Origin: Gnomoniopsis sp. IMI 355080 | Lineage: Eukaryota > Ascomycota > Sordariomycetes > Diaporthales > Gnomoniaceae | Direction of reading: 5' to 3' | Length of the DNA: 64,000 bases | Assembly: GCA_027946555.1 (NCBI GenBank) | Contig: JAPEVC010000001.1 | Span: 359,324 to 423,323, forward strand | In this document: piece by piece, positions 13,001-24,494 of the stretch | Layout: every line of letters begins with the position of its first letter | How positions within the stretch are numbered: position 1 is the stretch's first letter | Position numbers and translations under genes: made by a program | Notes under the pieces: model-generated | Told to the model about the DNA's origin: nothing | What the model saw: only the letters and a program-made list of their open reading frames with translations | The model's database searches: none

Positions 13001-14249
13001 TCGAGCGACGGATGTTCACCAGGCTGATGTGTTGCTGTGGCTGACACGTGAGATGTAGATTGCGACTTCAATTCAGCAGACAAATTGAATTCACCAGGGT
13101 CAAAGGCAGGCTGTGTAAGGAACCCGCCGTCGAAGGGATTCCTGGAGGATGTGGATGTTGAAGAAGCTTGAGTTTCTGCAGTGGCAGATAGCAAAGGCGG
13201 AAAATGATTCTGCTGGGAGTCCTGCAATTCAACAAGTTGATGCTCCGGCCCAATGCTATGAAGGTCATGTGCAAAAGATACCTGGTTGATGTTGGGCTGG
13301 TGAGAGGGAATTGTAGAGCCCGAGGAATCTTTATTGCTAGGTTTGGGACTGGTCTCTTCTTGACACTGATCAAGTTCCTGAGCAGTGCCAGGCACTTCCA
13401 CAACTTCCTGAGTGAACCCGTCCAAGATTTCTTGAGAGTCTGGGATAGTAGTCTGGCTGATGCCTGCATGAAATGCTTTGCTGCCAACCTGCTGAATTGC
13501 AGAAGATCCAGTCAACAGAGGCTGTGAATCTGCGACGACAATGTCCTGGGATGGTTGTGAAGAGACGACGAAGAATTGTGATGGAGGTAAGTCAATCTCT
13601 GAGCCTGGAAGTGGACAGTCTGAAATTTGAGATGCAGAAATGGCAATGACACTGGTAGTGTCAAATTCAGGCCTGGATTTGAGGAAGTCAGCCCTGGATG
13701 GCAATGCTATGCAGATGCCCTTAGTGCGTGAAGACTCGATCTCAGATGGAGCGTCTGATGCTTGGTCTTGGTCCTGGCCAACTTGTGAGTTGTCGGATGG
13801 CACAGCTTGCAGGGCTTGAAGCTGCTTTGCCCGCTCCCAATCCTCGATGGCGTTCTCGTTCGCGTTCTCCTCAGGCTCCTGTATACGGGTTAACCCGGTG
13901 CTGGCCAAGGTTGGGAATTTAAACTTACCCAGGTTGGCTCAAAAGTCTCGCCAGTAGTGGGATGGTCGGCCCAGTCAATCTTGAAGAAGCGCTTGCCGTT
14001 TATGAGCTTTTCGTCAATGATGTCCTTGATGGCGAAGACGTCGTCTTGACTAGGCTCATGCTTTTGGCGTGATTTCCTTGTCTTCACGGGAGCAGGCGCA
14101 GCCACCAGAGAGGGAGAGGGGGATAACGAAAGCGACGACGGTCTGGGCTTCTTGCGTGGTCGGCTGCGCGTGCGATGGATGGGTGTGCTACTTGTTGAAT
14201 CCGAGGCCGTGCGAGTCGCGATGATCTTGCGCTTGGAGTTGCCCTTCAT
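10032..14249 (-). CDS. Chromodomain protein with HDA2/HDA3-type (class II HDAC complex) domain and C-terminal coiled coil
   Basis: Best model, minus strand: exons 14249-13929, 13878-12873, 12799-12766, 12691-10909 and 10850-10032, about 1320 residues. Residues about 71-125 form a chromodomain (AIKDIIDEK, FFKIDW, TWEPEEN), interrupted by a 50-nt intron exactly at TW|EPEEN. A long Ser/Gln-rich low-complexity linker follows. The middle (from PPARSRPEMVSIINSH to about RWETWEHQQIP) resembles the helicase-like domain of yeast Hda2/Hda3, non-catalytic subunits that hold the Hda1 deacetylase. The last 270 residues are a heptad-rich coiled coil, then a Gly-rich tail. Role by inference: a nuclear adaptor linking methylated H3 to histone deacetylation, like chromodomain proteins of fungal heterochromatin HDAC complexes. 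The region 12.69-12.88 kb is uncertain: frame is kept only if the acceptor GAG (ending 12692) is used rather than CAG two bases upstream. Two separate genes remain possible. Confidence 0.75.
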
Positions 14250-15752
14250 TGACTCCTAGTCAGCGACTTTGCGACGGCCCATGCCCGGTTTACGTGTCGC
14301 GTGGCAGGCACAAGAGGCATAAACCGGTATGGAAACAATCCGTCTGGCAGCTAGGGGTATCGAACAACTCAAAAAGTTGCCTGGTGACGCTATATCTCGA
14401 GGCGCAGACGGAAGGTTGGTGAGGTTGTACACGGCCATTTGCAGGCATTGCAGGATGAAAGGGGAATGGGATTAGCGGGCCTGGACCCTTGTCAGCTTGT
14501 CAGAGGGTTGGCACTAGCTCACCACCACTTCATTCTCAGACGAGCTGCACACCAATCTTCTTCACATTGACACATGAGCAGCAGGAAGTCTGGCGTGATT
14601 TTTCTTCATTTTTTTGTCTGAAAATATTGGAGGTAGTCTATTTTTCATTCAGTATGAAGTTTTCATGATATGAAATACAATTTTTTTTTCAGTCCAGAAT
14701 GAGTTGAGAAGAGACAAAATCGTTGCAAACCCATACTTCAGTGCTGCATTTGCATTTTATTCATTCTTTGATGACTCTTGATGTCGCTCATGCTTTCTTT
14801 AAACGGGCAGTCGCCTTTCCAATCGCCTGCATGTGTCTCTTTCTGGCATGAAGCTCCTCTCGTGTTCTGATTAAATGTTCATGTGATAATGGGGGATAGA
14901 CGAAGGAGAGTGAGCTGCAAATTCCAGTCTTGCCGCAGCCCCCAGATGTGCCCGTGACTGCTTTCTTCCCATGACTGTTTTGTACCACTTAGAATATCAG
15001 TAATGCTGCTCGATGACGCTCACATCGCGTGACATTTCACATTAGCATGGGAATCGAGAAATTGCATTGCTATATGTGAGGGGTCCTCCACGAACTTTGT
15101 TGCTCTAAGTTGACAATGGCGGGTGGTGGTGTAGTTCACATGCTCGGTTGAAGCTTAGCCTGAACTCGTAGCACAGTACCTGGCTGAACTCGGCTTGATA
15201 TAGTCAGGTCACGTATCTATACTCTGAGCATAAAAACGACTGTTATCTTTATTAGATTGAGCTAGGTAACTGACATGCACTGCCATACCCGTTTACTCAC
15301 GGCCCCGGGCTGTCGGGTTTTGTCTTTCATAGCTATCATAGCTAATCTCCTGCAGGTCCCATCTCTTTCTCCTTGTCCTCGAGCGCAGTCCAATAAACTA
15401 AGCACGTTTCTACCGCCGGTTGAGTAGATGCCGCATTTCCCGTCCCATAGCTCAACCGCGCCCCCTCACCGACCTTGATCCAGGTCCAGGCCCAGCACCC
15501 TGGATAACCTCAAATTATCTTTTGTCTTCAGCGTGGGATCGGAGCACTCGACGTGCATACATCACTAATCTAACCTGCATATTCGCCTCGAGGCCGAGCA
15601 TGAGGCTGAGAGCGAAACCTACAAAATGCTCCCCCCTCCTGTTCGTTTGCCCTGCATTCTATCCTTCACTCGGCCGCTCATTTGATCGAGTCTTCCTAAA
15701 GGCTCCGATACCACAGACCGTCCCGGATAAGGATCGCTGACCACAGTCCGCT
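14250..15752. other. Divergent intergenic region, no gene supported
   Basis: 1.5 kb between the start of the chromodomain gene (-) and the sphingomyelinase-like gene (+). Open frames (14788-14988 on -, 15420-15740 on +) carry no recognisable motif. The region is likely regulatory for both genes. Confidence 0.4.
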
Positions 15753-17932
15753 ATGAAGCCTCAGATTCCTCTCATAGTCACGACCGCGGTCGGTGCTGTG
15801 GCTGACCCCAGCGTGCCGGGTGCCGCCTCCTACGTGGTCCCGACTGCTTTCCCCACAACAGTCTACTCCTCGTTTTATGGTAATATCCTTATACATTCCA
15901 TCCTTTTTACATCATATACTAAATCACACTTGCAGTAAACCCAGGACCCACACAAGAACCTCAGCCGGCCATCTTTGATCCCATCCTGAACATCACGTTT
16001 CCTTTGAATCTGACTGACCCGTCAACCATACCCACGGCAGATGCGGACCCAGTCTTCTATCCTGAGCCCGTTGCCAACCTCTCTGATACCGCAGCAGAGG
16101 CCGTTATCGCTGCCTCGATTGCCCAGGTCCTGGACATTGTATCCGCCAACAATTCCGCCTTCACTGACAGCTGCTCGAAATGCGTGGCCGCGCTCTCCAT
16201 CGGTCAGATGGTCGCCAAAATTGCCCCATCGTATCTGCCCGACGCCATGGTTCAGCTCTGCCAAACCACAGGGTTCAGCACGAACTCGACGTGCGAGTCG
16301 AACTATGAGGCTGGCAACTTTGGTGCCGTGTTGACGCAGGTTCTGGCCGAGGCTGATGTCGCCGGGCTGGACGGCCGATATATATGCTCATCACTTAGCA
16401 CCACGTTCTGCAGTGCACCGCCGGTCATCCCTACGAAGGTCACGTTCCCCAAGGAGAAGCCGGCTGATGTGAGTGTGCCTGCGAGGAGTGGGCAGAGGGT
16501 CAAGGTCTTCCATCTCTCGGATATGCACCTTGGTAAGCAACGACAAAACCCTCATAATTGGAAAGGTTTTGCTAAGTAGGAATTTTTAGATCCTCGCTAC
16601 GAGTATGGGACAGAGGGGAACTGTACCACAAGTCCTTGCTGCAGACCAAGCACTTCTTTAACGAACGGTAGCATGCCCGCCATCGAGTATCCAGCCCCTC
16701 TGTATGGCTACTATAAGTGTGATTCACCCTACTACCTTGCATTGGCCGCCGTTCAGTCCATTGGGCCTCTCACTGGAACATCTTTAGAGGACCCTCCAGC
16801 TATGACCTTCTACACCGGCGACTTGGTAACTCATGTTCCCAGCCAGAGCCAGTTATCAAAGGCCTTTGTCGAGGACGTGGAGGACTCAGTGCTTCAGATG
16901 TTCAAAGCCTATATCGGCGGTCCAATTTATGTTGCGCTCGGCAATCATGACAACAGCCCTGAAAACCAGGATGTTCCGCATGCGATTGATGCTGACGGAC
17001 GACTGGGAGAGCAGTTCTCGTGGAATTATGATCACGTCTCGCGCCTCTGGGAGCATTACGGTTGGATCAATGATACCACCCAGGCCGAGGCAGCCCTGCA
17101 CTATGGCGCATACGCAGTGACACATCCGTTGGGCGTCAAGATCATCACGCTAAATACTGATTTCTACTACAAGAGCAACTATTACTCGTTCTTGCACACC
17201 ATTGATCCTGACTACTCGGGCATCTTCTCGTTCCTCATCTCAGAGCTCCAAAAAGCCGAGGACGCAGGGCAGCGCGCATATGTAATGGGCCACGTCCTGA
17301 CAGGTTGGGATGGGACTAATCCTATGCCCAACGGCGCCGACTATTTCTATCAAATCATCGAGCGATACTCGCCCCATGTTGTTGCTGGCGTTTTCTTTGG
17401 GCACACGCACGAGGACCAGGCTTTTATATTCTACAACAATAATGGCACAAACCAGACTGCCGAGAACGCCATCACTAATGCCTGGGTCGGTCCCTCACTC
17501 ACGCCATTGACCAATCTCAACTCGGGCTACAGGATGTACGAAATCGACACGGGCTCCTTTGAAGTCATGGACGCGTACACTTTTTACTCTGATGTATCCT
17601 CCTTTCCTGATCTCGACGGAAGTGGACCGGTCTGGCAGTTCGAATATTCAACGCGCGCAGCATACGGCGCGGCTGCCGGCTGGAACCAGGACGACCCGCT
17701 CAATGCGACCTTCTGGCATCGTGTTACGGAGGCAATGGAGAAGGATCGCACGCTGGTTACATTGCAGAATAAGTACCAGGGCAAGAGCAGTATAATGAGT
17801 CCAAACTGCACGAATCAGGCATGTCAGGACGCACGGGTCTGCTATATGCGCAGTGGGAGTGTTGGGCTGGGAAGACAGTGTCCTCAGGGCTTCGGAAGCG
17901 TGCAAAGTCCTTTCACTGGTACCAATTACTAG
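15753..17932 (+). CDS. Acid sphingomyelinase-like phosphodiesterase (saposin-type domain plus calcineurin-like metallophosphatase), secreted
   Basis: Three exons, 15753-15879, 15936-16532 and 16590-17932, give 688 residues. The N-terminus (MKPQIPLIVTTAVGAVA) can serve as a signal peptide. Residues about 100-215 are cysteine-rich (SCSKC, LC, TC, IC, FC) like a saposin-B lipid-binding domain. The catalytic domain shows the metal-binding set DMHLD (238-242, completed exactly by the exon 2-3 junction), GDLVTH (D319), GNHD (N360-H361) and GHTH (513-515). This order is that of acid sphingomyelinase, which hydrolyses sphingomyelin-like phosphosphingolipids to ceramide. Many N-x-S/T sites and C-terminal cysteines fit an extracellular or vacuolar enzyme. 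Substrate in this fungus is not deducible. Introns are 56 and 57 nt. Confidence 0.92.
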
Positions 17933-18629
17933 AAGAAGAGGTCGTAGATAACATCAAAACTACAGCGTATAAAAACTAGCTAGATAACGGTAAAGAACCG
18001 TTCCCCCAGGGAATTCGAGTTTTCCGACTTCAGAAGGCATAATAGACACGAAAACAAAAAGTGGAATTTGAATCAGCTCTCGTAAGATATGTCATTGGAT
18101 TAAGATAAAATTGCACAGAGAAGCCACCTAAAAAGAAGGCCTGGGAAAAGGAAGTTATAAAGCAGGGAGCTTTAGAGGGCAGTATTTGCCAGCTAGAGGG
18201 TAGTGCCCATGTAAATTGTCTTGAATAGCAGACTAGAAGCATGATCAGGAAGGTGTCTATTCCAAGAAACATAGGTGTTCATCAATACTGTCACGATAAA
18301 TCGAATATCTTCTGTTAGAAGCACAAGTAAGGAAGTACTGTGCTGTAGGTACTGTACAATAAATAGTACTGCTTGCAGCGTAGTAGTAGGTGGATCCCTG
18401 CCCCCGGCGAGCTTAGTCCGACTCGCTAGATGCCAATTCGATGACGAACTTCTACTTCGGAGGACAACCTTGTCGGTGCTTCAACGCCGACTTTCATTTT
18501 TCACCTTTGCTGTCTTGGATGATGGCCGCTCTTTCCCTACCCAATTCACCATGATCATGAGTTTCGCAACAATCCGGATCATCAACAGATAGTCCCTCAC
18601 CCCTCGAAACCCCAAACCATTCCGCCACC
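17933..18629. other. Tandem intergenic region upstream of the ABC transporter
   Basis: About 700 bp with no gene seen. A cluster of GTAC-palindromic elements (agtactgtgctgtaggtac, gtactgtac, tagtactgc) lies at 18335-18374. The start of the next gene has a strong context (ccgccaccATGg). Confidence 0.4.
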
Positions 18630-21071
18630 ATGGTTTCGGGAGCAGCGTCGCGACGAGCTTACGGCGCGCTCCAGCTGCTCCCCCAGCTCAGCTTCGGCCC
18701 ATCAAGCTCTGGCTTGGGCCTTTCCACCGGGGTTCTTGGTGTATCCGGGCCCTTTAACAATGGTAGAACCATATTCTCTACTCTGTCGGCCCGGTCAATA
18801 GCTTCCGCAACAGCCACGCGAACATTTCCATCATTCCGAACAACCCCGGAGTTGCAACGGTCGACATCGGCCGGTATTACTGCTGAGGTACACGCACGGG
18901 CATTCCAAGCGGCGCAGAGAAGACAAGGCATAATACAATACAGCATAATTCGTAAATTTACGACGACTACGGCGGTGCGGCAGGACGCCAATCAGACGCC
19001 GAAACCGGCGGTGCAGGAGATCAAGAAAGCTACCGAGGAAGAGCTCGAGACAGAGAGGAACAGACAACACGCAGAAGACGAACAGCAAATCAACAGGCAT
19101 GGCTTTAAGCAGAGCGAGCGTGCAAAGAAGGCTGCTCAGGTCAACATGAGCGCGCGCCTTTCGAAGGAGGGCAAGACTGCTGGCAAGGGCGGCGGCTGGG
19201 CTGAGATTGTCCGGCTGGTCAAAATCGCCAAACCGGAGATTCGCTGGCTCAGCATCTCGTTCGTATTCTTGCTCATCTCCTCCGCTGTCACCATGTCTAT
19301 CCCCTTCTCGGTCGGCCGCATCTTGGACATTGCTACCGCGAGCAAGGACGAGACCACTGTCTTGGGTCTGACGCTGAACCAATTCTTCATTGGATTTGCC
19401 GCATTCATGACGTTGGGCGCCTGTGCGAACTTTGGCCGCGTCGTGCTCCTCCGGATTGTCGGCGAGAGGGTTGTCGCTAGGCTTAGGACCCAGCTGTATC
19501 GTAGAACGTACGTGCAGGATGCCGAGTTCTTCGACGCCAACCGCGTGGGCGATCTGATTTCTCGACTGGGTTCTGACACGGTGATTGTGGGCAAGAGTAT
19601 CACACAAAACATGTCCGACGGCGTTAGAGCGCTTGTCAGTGGTGCAACTGGATTTGCGGCTATGGCATGGTTGAGTCCCCAACTGACGTCTGTGATCTTG
19701 CTCATGTTTCCACCCATCGCCGTTGGAGCTTTCTTCTATGGACGATTCATGCGAAATATCAGTCGGCAAATACAGAGGAACTTGGGTACTTTGACGAAAA
19801 TTGCGGAGGAGCGTCTGGGCAATATCAAGACCAGCCAAGCTTTTGCTGGTGAAATCCAGGAGATCCGCCGTTACAACCAGCAAGTGCGGAAAATATTTGA
19901 GCTTGGACGGAAAGAGTCGGTAATAGCCGCTACCTTCTTCGGCTCGACCGGCTGGGCTGGAAATATGACTATTCTGGCACTGCTGGTCGTCGGAGGCAAC
20001 CTCGTCAGGTCGGGTGCGATGACCATGGGAGATCTCACATCTTTCATGATGTACACTGTCTTTGCTGGCTCAAGTCTTTTTGGCGTGTCTGGCTTCTACT
20101 CTGAGCTCATGAAGGGCGTAGGTGCCGCCTCTCGACTGTTCGAATTACAGGACCGACATCCCACTATACCCGCCACAGTAGGCAAGAAGATCACTTCGGC
20201 ACAAGGACCCATCAGATTCTCTGGGGTCAGTTTCGCATACCCTACGCGACCGGCTGTGAACATCTTCAACAACCTCGACTTCGAGATTCCTTCGGGGAGC
20301 AATGTTTGCATAGTCGGTCCATCTGGCGGTGGTAAATCGACCGTTGCCTCTTTGCTCCTCCGCTTCTACAATCCTACTGAAGGCAGTATCTTTATCAACG
20401 ATGTGGACATCAAAGATATGAACGTCAAATCCCTTCGCCGTCGCATCGGCATGGTCGCACAGGAGCCTGTGCTCTTTTCGGGTTCCATCGCCGAGAACAT
20501 CGCTTACGGCATCCCCAACGCCCCACGCGCCGACATCATCGCCGCCGCGCGTAAAGCAAACTGCGGGTTCATCAGCGATTTCCCCGAAGGCCTAGAAACA
20601 CAAGTCGGCGCACGTGGCGCTCAACTGTCAGGTGGACAGAAGCAGCGCATTGCGATTGCTCGCGCGCTGCTCAAAGACCCGGATATCCTCATCCTAGACG
20701 AGGCAACCAGCGCCCTGGATGCCGAGTCCGAGACGCTTGTCAACGCGGCTCTGGCCGCACTGCTCCAAGGCCGCAGCACAACAATCAGCATTGCCCACAG
20801 ATTGTCGACCATCAAGCGGTCTGACAAGATCATTGTGCTGTCGAGCGAAGGGACAGTCGCTGAGATCGGCAGCTATGCAGAGCTTAGTGCCAACCACGAG
20901 AGTGCTTTCAGCAAGCTCATGGAGTGGCAGATGAGCGGCGGCGAGATCCCTGCCGATCAAAGGAAGCAAAGGAATACGCCACAGGTGACGGAGCAAGAGG
21001 AGATTGAAGATGATCTCGAGGAGGAGCCCGAAGTCGGGGAAGATAGAGAGGAGGTAAAGGAGCGCAAGTAG
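18630..21071 (+). CDS. MDL1: Mitochondrial inner-membrane half-size ABC transporter, Mdl1/ABCB10 type
   Basis: Intronless, 813 residues. The first ~120 residues are Ser/Arg/Ala-rich with few acids, fitting a mitochondrial presequence; a charged linker follows. A six-helix exporter domain spans about 200-500 (WLSISFVFLLISSAVTMSIP to the MMYTVFAGSSLFGVSG segment). The nucleotide-binding domain shows Walker A GPSGGGKST (about 562-570), signature LSGGQKQR (about 665), Walker B ILILDEATSALD and the H-loop SIAHRLSTI. The order TMD-NBD in one half-transporter plus the presequence fits yeast Mdl1, which exports peptides from the matrix; Mdl2 or another ABCB member is the alternative. The acidic, Glu-rich tail (about 775-813) is a lineage feature. 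Confidence 0.92.
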   Translation: MVSGAASRRAYGALQLLPQLSFGPSSSGLGLSTGVLGVSGPFNNGRTIFSTLSARSIASATATRTFPSFRTTPELQRSTSAGITAEVHARAFQAAQRRQGIIQYSIIRKFTTTTAVRQDANQTPKPAVQEIKKATEEELETERNRQHAEDEQQINRHGFKQSERAKKAAQVNMSARLSKEGKTAGKGGGWAEIVRLVKIAKPEIRWLSISFVFLLISSAVTMSIPFSVGRILDIATASKDETTVLGLTLNQFFIGFAAFMTLGACANFGRVVLLRIVGERVVARLRTQLYRRTYVQDAEFFDANRVGDLISRLGSDTVIVGKSITQNMSDGVRALVSGATGFAAMAWLSPQLTSVILLMFPPIAVGAFFYGRFMRNISRQIQRNLGTLTKIAEERLGNIKTSQAFAGEIQEIRRYNQQVRKIFELGRKESVIAATFFGSTGWAGNMTILALLVVGGNLVRSGAMTMGDLTSFMMYTVFAGSSLFGVSGFYSELMKGVGAASRLFELQDRHPTIPATVGKKITSAQGPIRFSGVSFAYPTRPAVNIFNNLDFEIPSGSNVCIVGPSGGGKSTVASLLLRFYNPTEGSIFINDVDIKDMNVKSLRRRIGMVAQEPVLFSGSIAENIAYGIPNAPRADIIAAARKANCGFISDFPEGLETQVGARGAQLSGGQKQRIAIARALLKDPDILILDEATSALDAESETLVNAALAALLQGRSTTISIAHRLSTIKRSDKIIVLSSEGTVAEIGSYAELSANHESAFSKLMEWQMSGGEIPADQRKQRNTPQVTEQEEIEDDLEEEPEVGEDREEVKERK

Positions 21072-22354
21072 GAGGATACTTGGCGACAGTATGGCACTAA
21101 CATCACGCCCCAACATTCACCAGTTGTGTCTGGGTTTTATCAGCTACACATCTGCTTGTTTCTTTTGTAGAGACCTCATACTTGGGTCCCGGCGTCTGTT
21201 GAGAATTGTCGCAATGAAGCCTGCGGCGGCCAAGTAGTTCTCATTAGCATAACACATACCAGCTTGGTTTTCTCCTCTCAGGTGTTGCCGTTTTAATATC
21301 CTTGTCACCGATGCTATACGCGCAACCCAGTTCTCTGATTCCGTCCATAGAGACACGCCATGCGCGGAGCCATCCTGGCATGATGAGCTCTTGACAGGCG
21401 CCTTTGTGCAGATATAAAAGGTCATGTATGAGTTGCTTCAGGGAAAATATGAGTTGAAGCTCGACTGATAGCTGTCTACGCTTGCCTATAATCCCTAGAT
21501 GGGTTGCTAAATCTCTCCGGGCTCCGGGGGGGGGATGTTGACCGACCCCCCGGCCCTAGCCTCTGAGGGTATTTAAATTGCACAAGTCGGAACATAATCT
21601 GCGTGCTTAAAGTTCCTGGTGAATTCCCCAACAAGCGTGACAGCTTATAGCCATTGCATATACTTCCTTCGCCAATTTACGCGACTTGGTAGGGAATATA
21701 GACTAACCAACAGCCCAGACGATGCGATCTCCATTGCTGTGGTAGATGTGACGCACCAGGGAGCTATATCGTCCTCTATAGCCACACCACAGCGGTGGCT
21801 CGATTAGACAATGTGCACCAAGAAGCATACCCCTTTCGATCAGTTCTATGACATTGGAGCCAGTATTGGGTTACGTCTTCCATACCAAGCACCGCGTATT
21901 TGCATGCGGGATACGGATACGGATACGGTTCGGCAAGTTTCATTTGGGATCGTGTGCGTTGGAACGGGATTTGGAAATGAATTGTTTCTGTAGTCCGTAG
22001 GGAGGTAGGAATCCGGAGAGTGCTTAAGCGCCGGACGGGAGGGGACTCGGCCGTTTCTAACGCCCTTGGTCTTGGAGCTTGGGGGTTAAGCATACCATGG
22101 TACTATATTGACGTTGCATAAGATGTCACGCACGTATGTTTACCGCATATTTGACGTCGAATCTGTGTATCAAGGGGAGAGCAATATGATGCACGACCCC
22201 ATCCGATTGGAGTTCGGAGCGCACTGCGGCTATCTGCCTCAAAGTAGTCGCCACCATATAGACGTATATTAATAACGCCAGGCCATCTGAATTCAACATT
22301 CGACAGCGCCTAAAACATCTCGTAGAAACGTCTCGCTAACAGAACAAATGCACT
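21072..22354. other. Intergenic region upstream of the P450 gene
   Basis: 1.3 kb with no gene supported. It contains three tandem GATACG units near 21910-21928 and a G9 run near 21526-21536. A short upstream ORF begins at ATG 22348, seven bases before the P450 start, and stops at 22392 in another frame. Confidence 0.4.
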
Positions 22355-24075
22355 ATGGCGGCATTGGTGTCAACGAGCCCCGGTATGGGTGAAGTTTTCT
22401 TGAATTCGAGCAACATGCTCTTGCTGCTCTCGATTTCCTTAGTGGTGGTGAGTCTTGTTTCCCGACCACCGCTACTCATCACTGTCACTGACTGATATAC
22501 CTCAGCTTATCGGCTACTACATCTCCAGCGTGCTTTACACCATTTACTTCCACCCTCTCAGCTCCTTTCCTGGGCCATGGTTCATGGGCGGCAGCCGCAT
22601 CCCTTACACTATCTCTCAATGGACCGGCCGCACGCCTTTCAATGTGCTCGAGTGGCATAAGAAGTATGGCCCTGTGGTCCGGATTGCGCCGGATGAGCTC
22701 GCATTCTCAGATCCACGCGCGTGGAAGGATATGCATGGGCACCGAGCCGCTGGGGAGCCCGAGTTTTCAAAGGTGAATCGGGCTCGTAAGGTTCTCCCGG
22801 AACAGCCAGTGTCGCTCATCACCGCGCCCCGCGAGGAGCATGGTCGGCTGAGGAGACAGATGGCACATGGGTTTAGCGACCGCAGTCTGAGAGAGCAGCA
22901 GCCTATTATCAAGCGGTATATTGATATGTTGGTGCAGAGTCTGTACGAGAATTGTGAGGCTGGTTCAAAAGCCCAAGACATGGTCAAGTGTAAGTCCAGC
23001 GCTCCTATGCCATCGCACCTGATATGCTGCTGATGGCGAATACGAGGCTACAGGGTACAACTACACGACCTTCGACATTATAGGTGATCTAGCATTCGGG
23101 GAAGCTTTTGGGTGCCTGGAATTGGGTGGTTATCATCCTTGGGTTCCGATGATCTTTTCAGCCATCAAGTGCTCCATGTATCATGAAATCGCCAGCTTTT
23201 TCCCATGGTTTAAAACGTTGATTTTTGCATTGATTCCAAGGGAATCGGAGCACAAACGCCGGGAGAATCAGAGGCTCACAAAAGAGAAGCTAACGAGGCG
23301 CATGAACTACGGTGGCGAGCGACCGGATCTCATCGAGGGGCTGTTGCGCAACAAGGATGAACTGGGGTTGACTTTTAACCAGTTGCAGGGCAACGCGACC
23401 CTTCTCATCATAGCGGGCAGCGAGACGACCGCGACGTTGTTGTCAGGGGTCACGTATTTGTTGGGGATGCACACGGACGCCCTCGCGAAGTTGACAGAGG
23501 AGGTGCGCACGGCGTTCAAGAGTGAGGACGAGATAGACTATGTGTCCGTGTCCAATCTCCCGTACATGGTGGCTTGCTTGGAGGAAGCCCTTCGGATTTA
23601 CCCCCCTGCGCCTCTTGGGATTGTACGTTAGGTTCCAAAAGGTGGTGGGACTGTTGCTGGACACTACGTCCCGGAAGATGTAGGTGTCCACTCTGTGACT
23701 GCTCGTTTCTCTTGTTCCACGGCTGATATAACTCTTCTCCTACAGACGATAGTGTCCATGGCTCACTGGGCCGTGTACCACAGTGAGGAATACTGGACTT
23801 TGCCCCACGAGTTTCACCCTGAGCGCTGGCTTGGAGATCCAAGATTCGCCAAAGACGTGCGAGAAATACACCAGCCCTTTCATGTTGGGCCGAGGAATTG
23901 TCTTGGAAAGAACCTGGCGTATATCGAGATGCGTCTCATCTTGACCCGTGTGTTGTGGAACTTTGACATTAAGCTGGCGGATGAGTGCAAGGACTGGATC
24001 GCACGCCAGAAGATATTTTTGCTGTGGGAAAAGCCCCCGTTGAAAGTTTACTTGACACCGAGGCTTAAGAATTGA
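22355..24075 (+). pseudogene. Cytochrome P450 monooxygenase with an in-frame stop (possible pseudogene or exon-skipped form)
   Basis: Exons 22355-22447, 22506-22989, 23054-23679 and 23746-24075 would encode about 510 residues. The product has a membrane anchor (NMLLLLSISLVV), the FPGPW hinge, AGSETTAT of the I-helix, EEALRIYPP (ExxR), FHPERW and the haem-binding FHVGPRNCLGK. This is a complete microsomal class II P450 of the fungal benzoate-hydroxylase/trichothecene-oxygenase type; substrate unknown. However, codon 23629-23631 is TAG, right after LGIVR and before VPKGGGTVAGHYVPED, a conserved block. The frame is otherwise intact on both sides. A donor-like GTACGT at 23623 could join residue ...LGI to 23746 in frame, deleting about 19 residues of this block. 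So the gene is either recently inactivated, mis-sequenced at one base, or makes a shortened protein. Confidence 0.8.
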
Positions 24076-24494
24076 GGCACATGGCGCTTTCTGGATCAAA
24101 GCGAGGGCCGACGTAAGGATACGATGGGGATCGAGACTATACATGTGTGTATGCAGTGGATAAGTGAGCTTTGAGATGAGCCACTCAAGTGGAAAAGTTA
24201 CGATGATTTGCTCCCTCGACACACCCCCCCTAAAAAAAGAAAAAAACCAAAACAGGGGCTTCTCAGCTATTCGACGCAAGTGACCAAGTACTCAAATGTA
24301 AATGAAAAGAGTGACATGACGAGGTGAATTGCTCAAGGGAAGATACACAGGTATTATTAGAATATGCATGCAAAACTGCTGAGTACCGATGGTTTTACTA
24401 TGTGTACAGAATTAGGATCGGGGCGGTTGTCGTTGGAAGGAAGACCCACCGCATCTGGTGAGGCTGCTCCGGGTTCGGGACCCGCTACCGAACG
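24076..24494. other. Intergenic region 3' of the P450
   Basis: About 420 bp with no gene seen. Contains a C8/A-rich low-complexity stretch at 24224-24248. Confidence 0.35.

Noticed and set aside
18831..19883. 350-codon open frame on the minus strand
   Set aside because: Shadow of the ABC transporter coding frame.
24466..24490. Possible tRNA T-arm (gggttcgggaccc)
   Set aside because: No A-box, acceptor stem or anticodon arm could be fitted on either strand.
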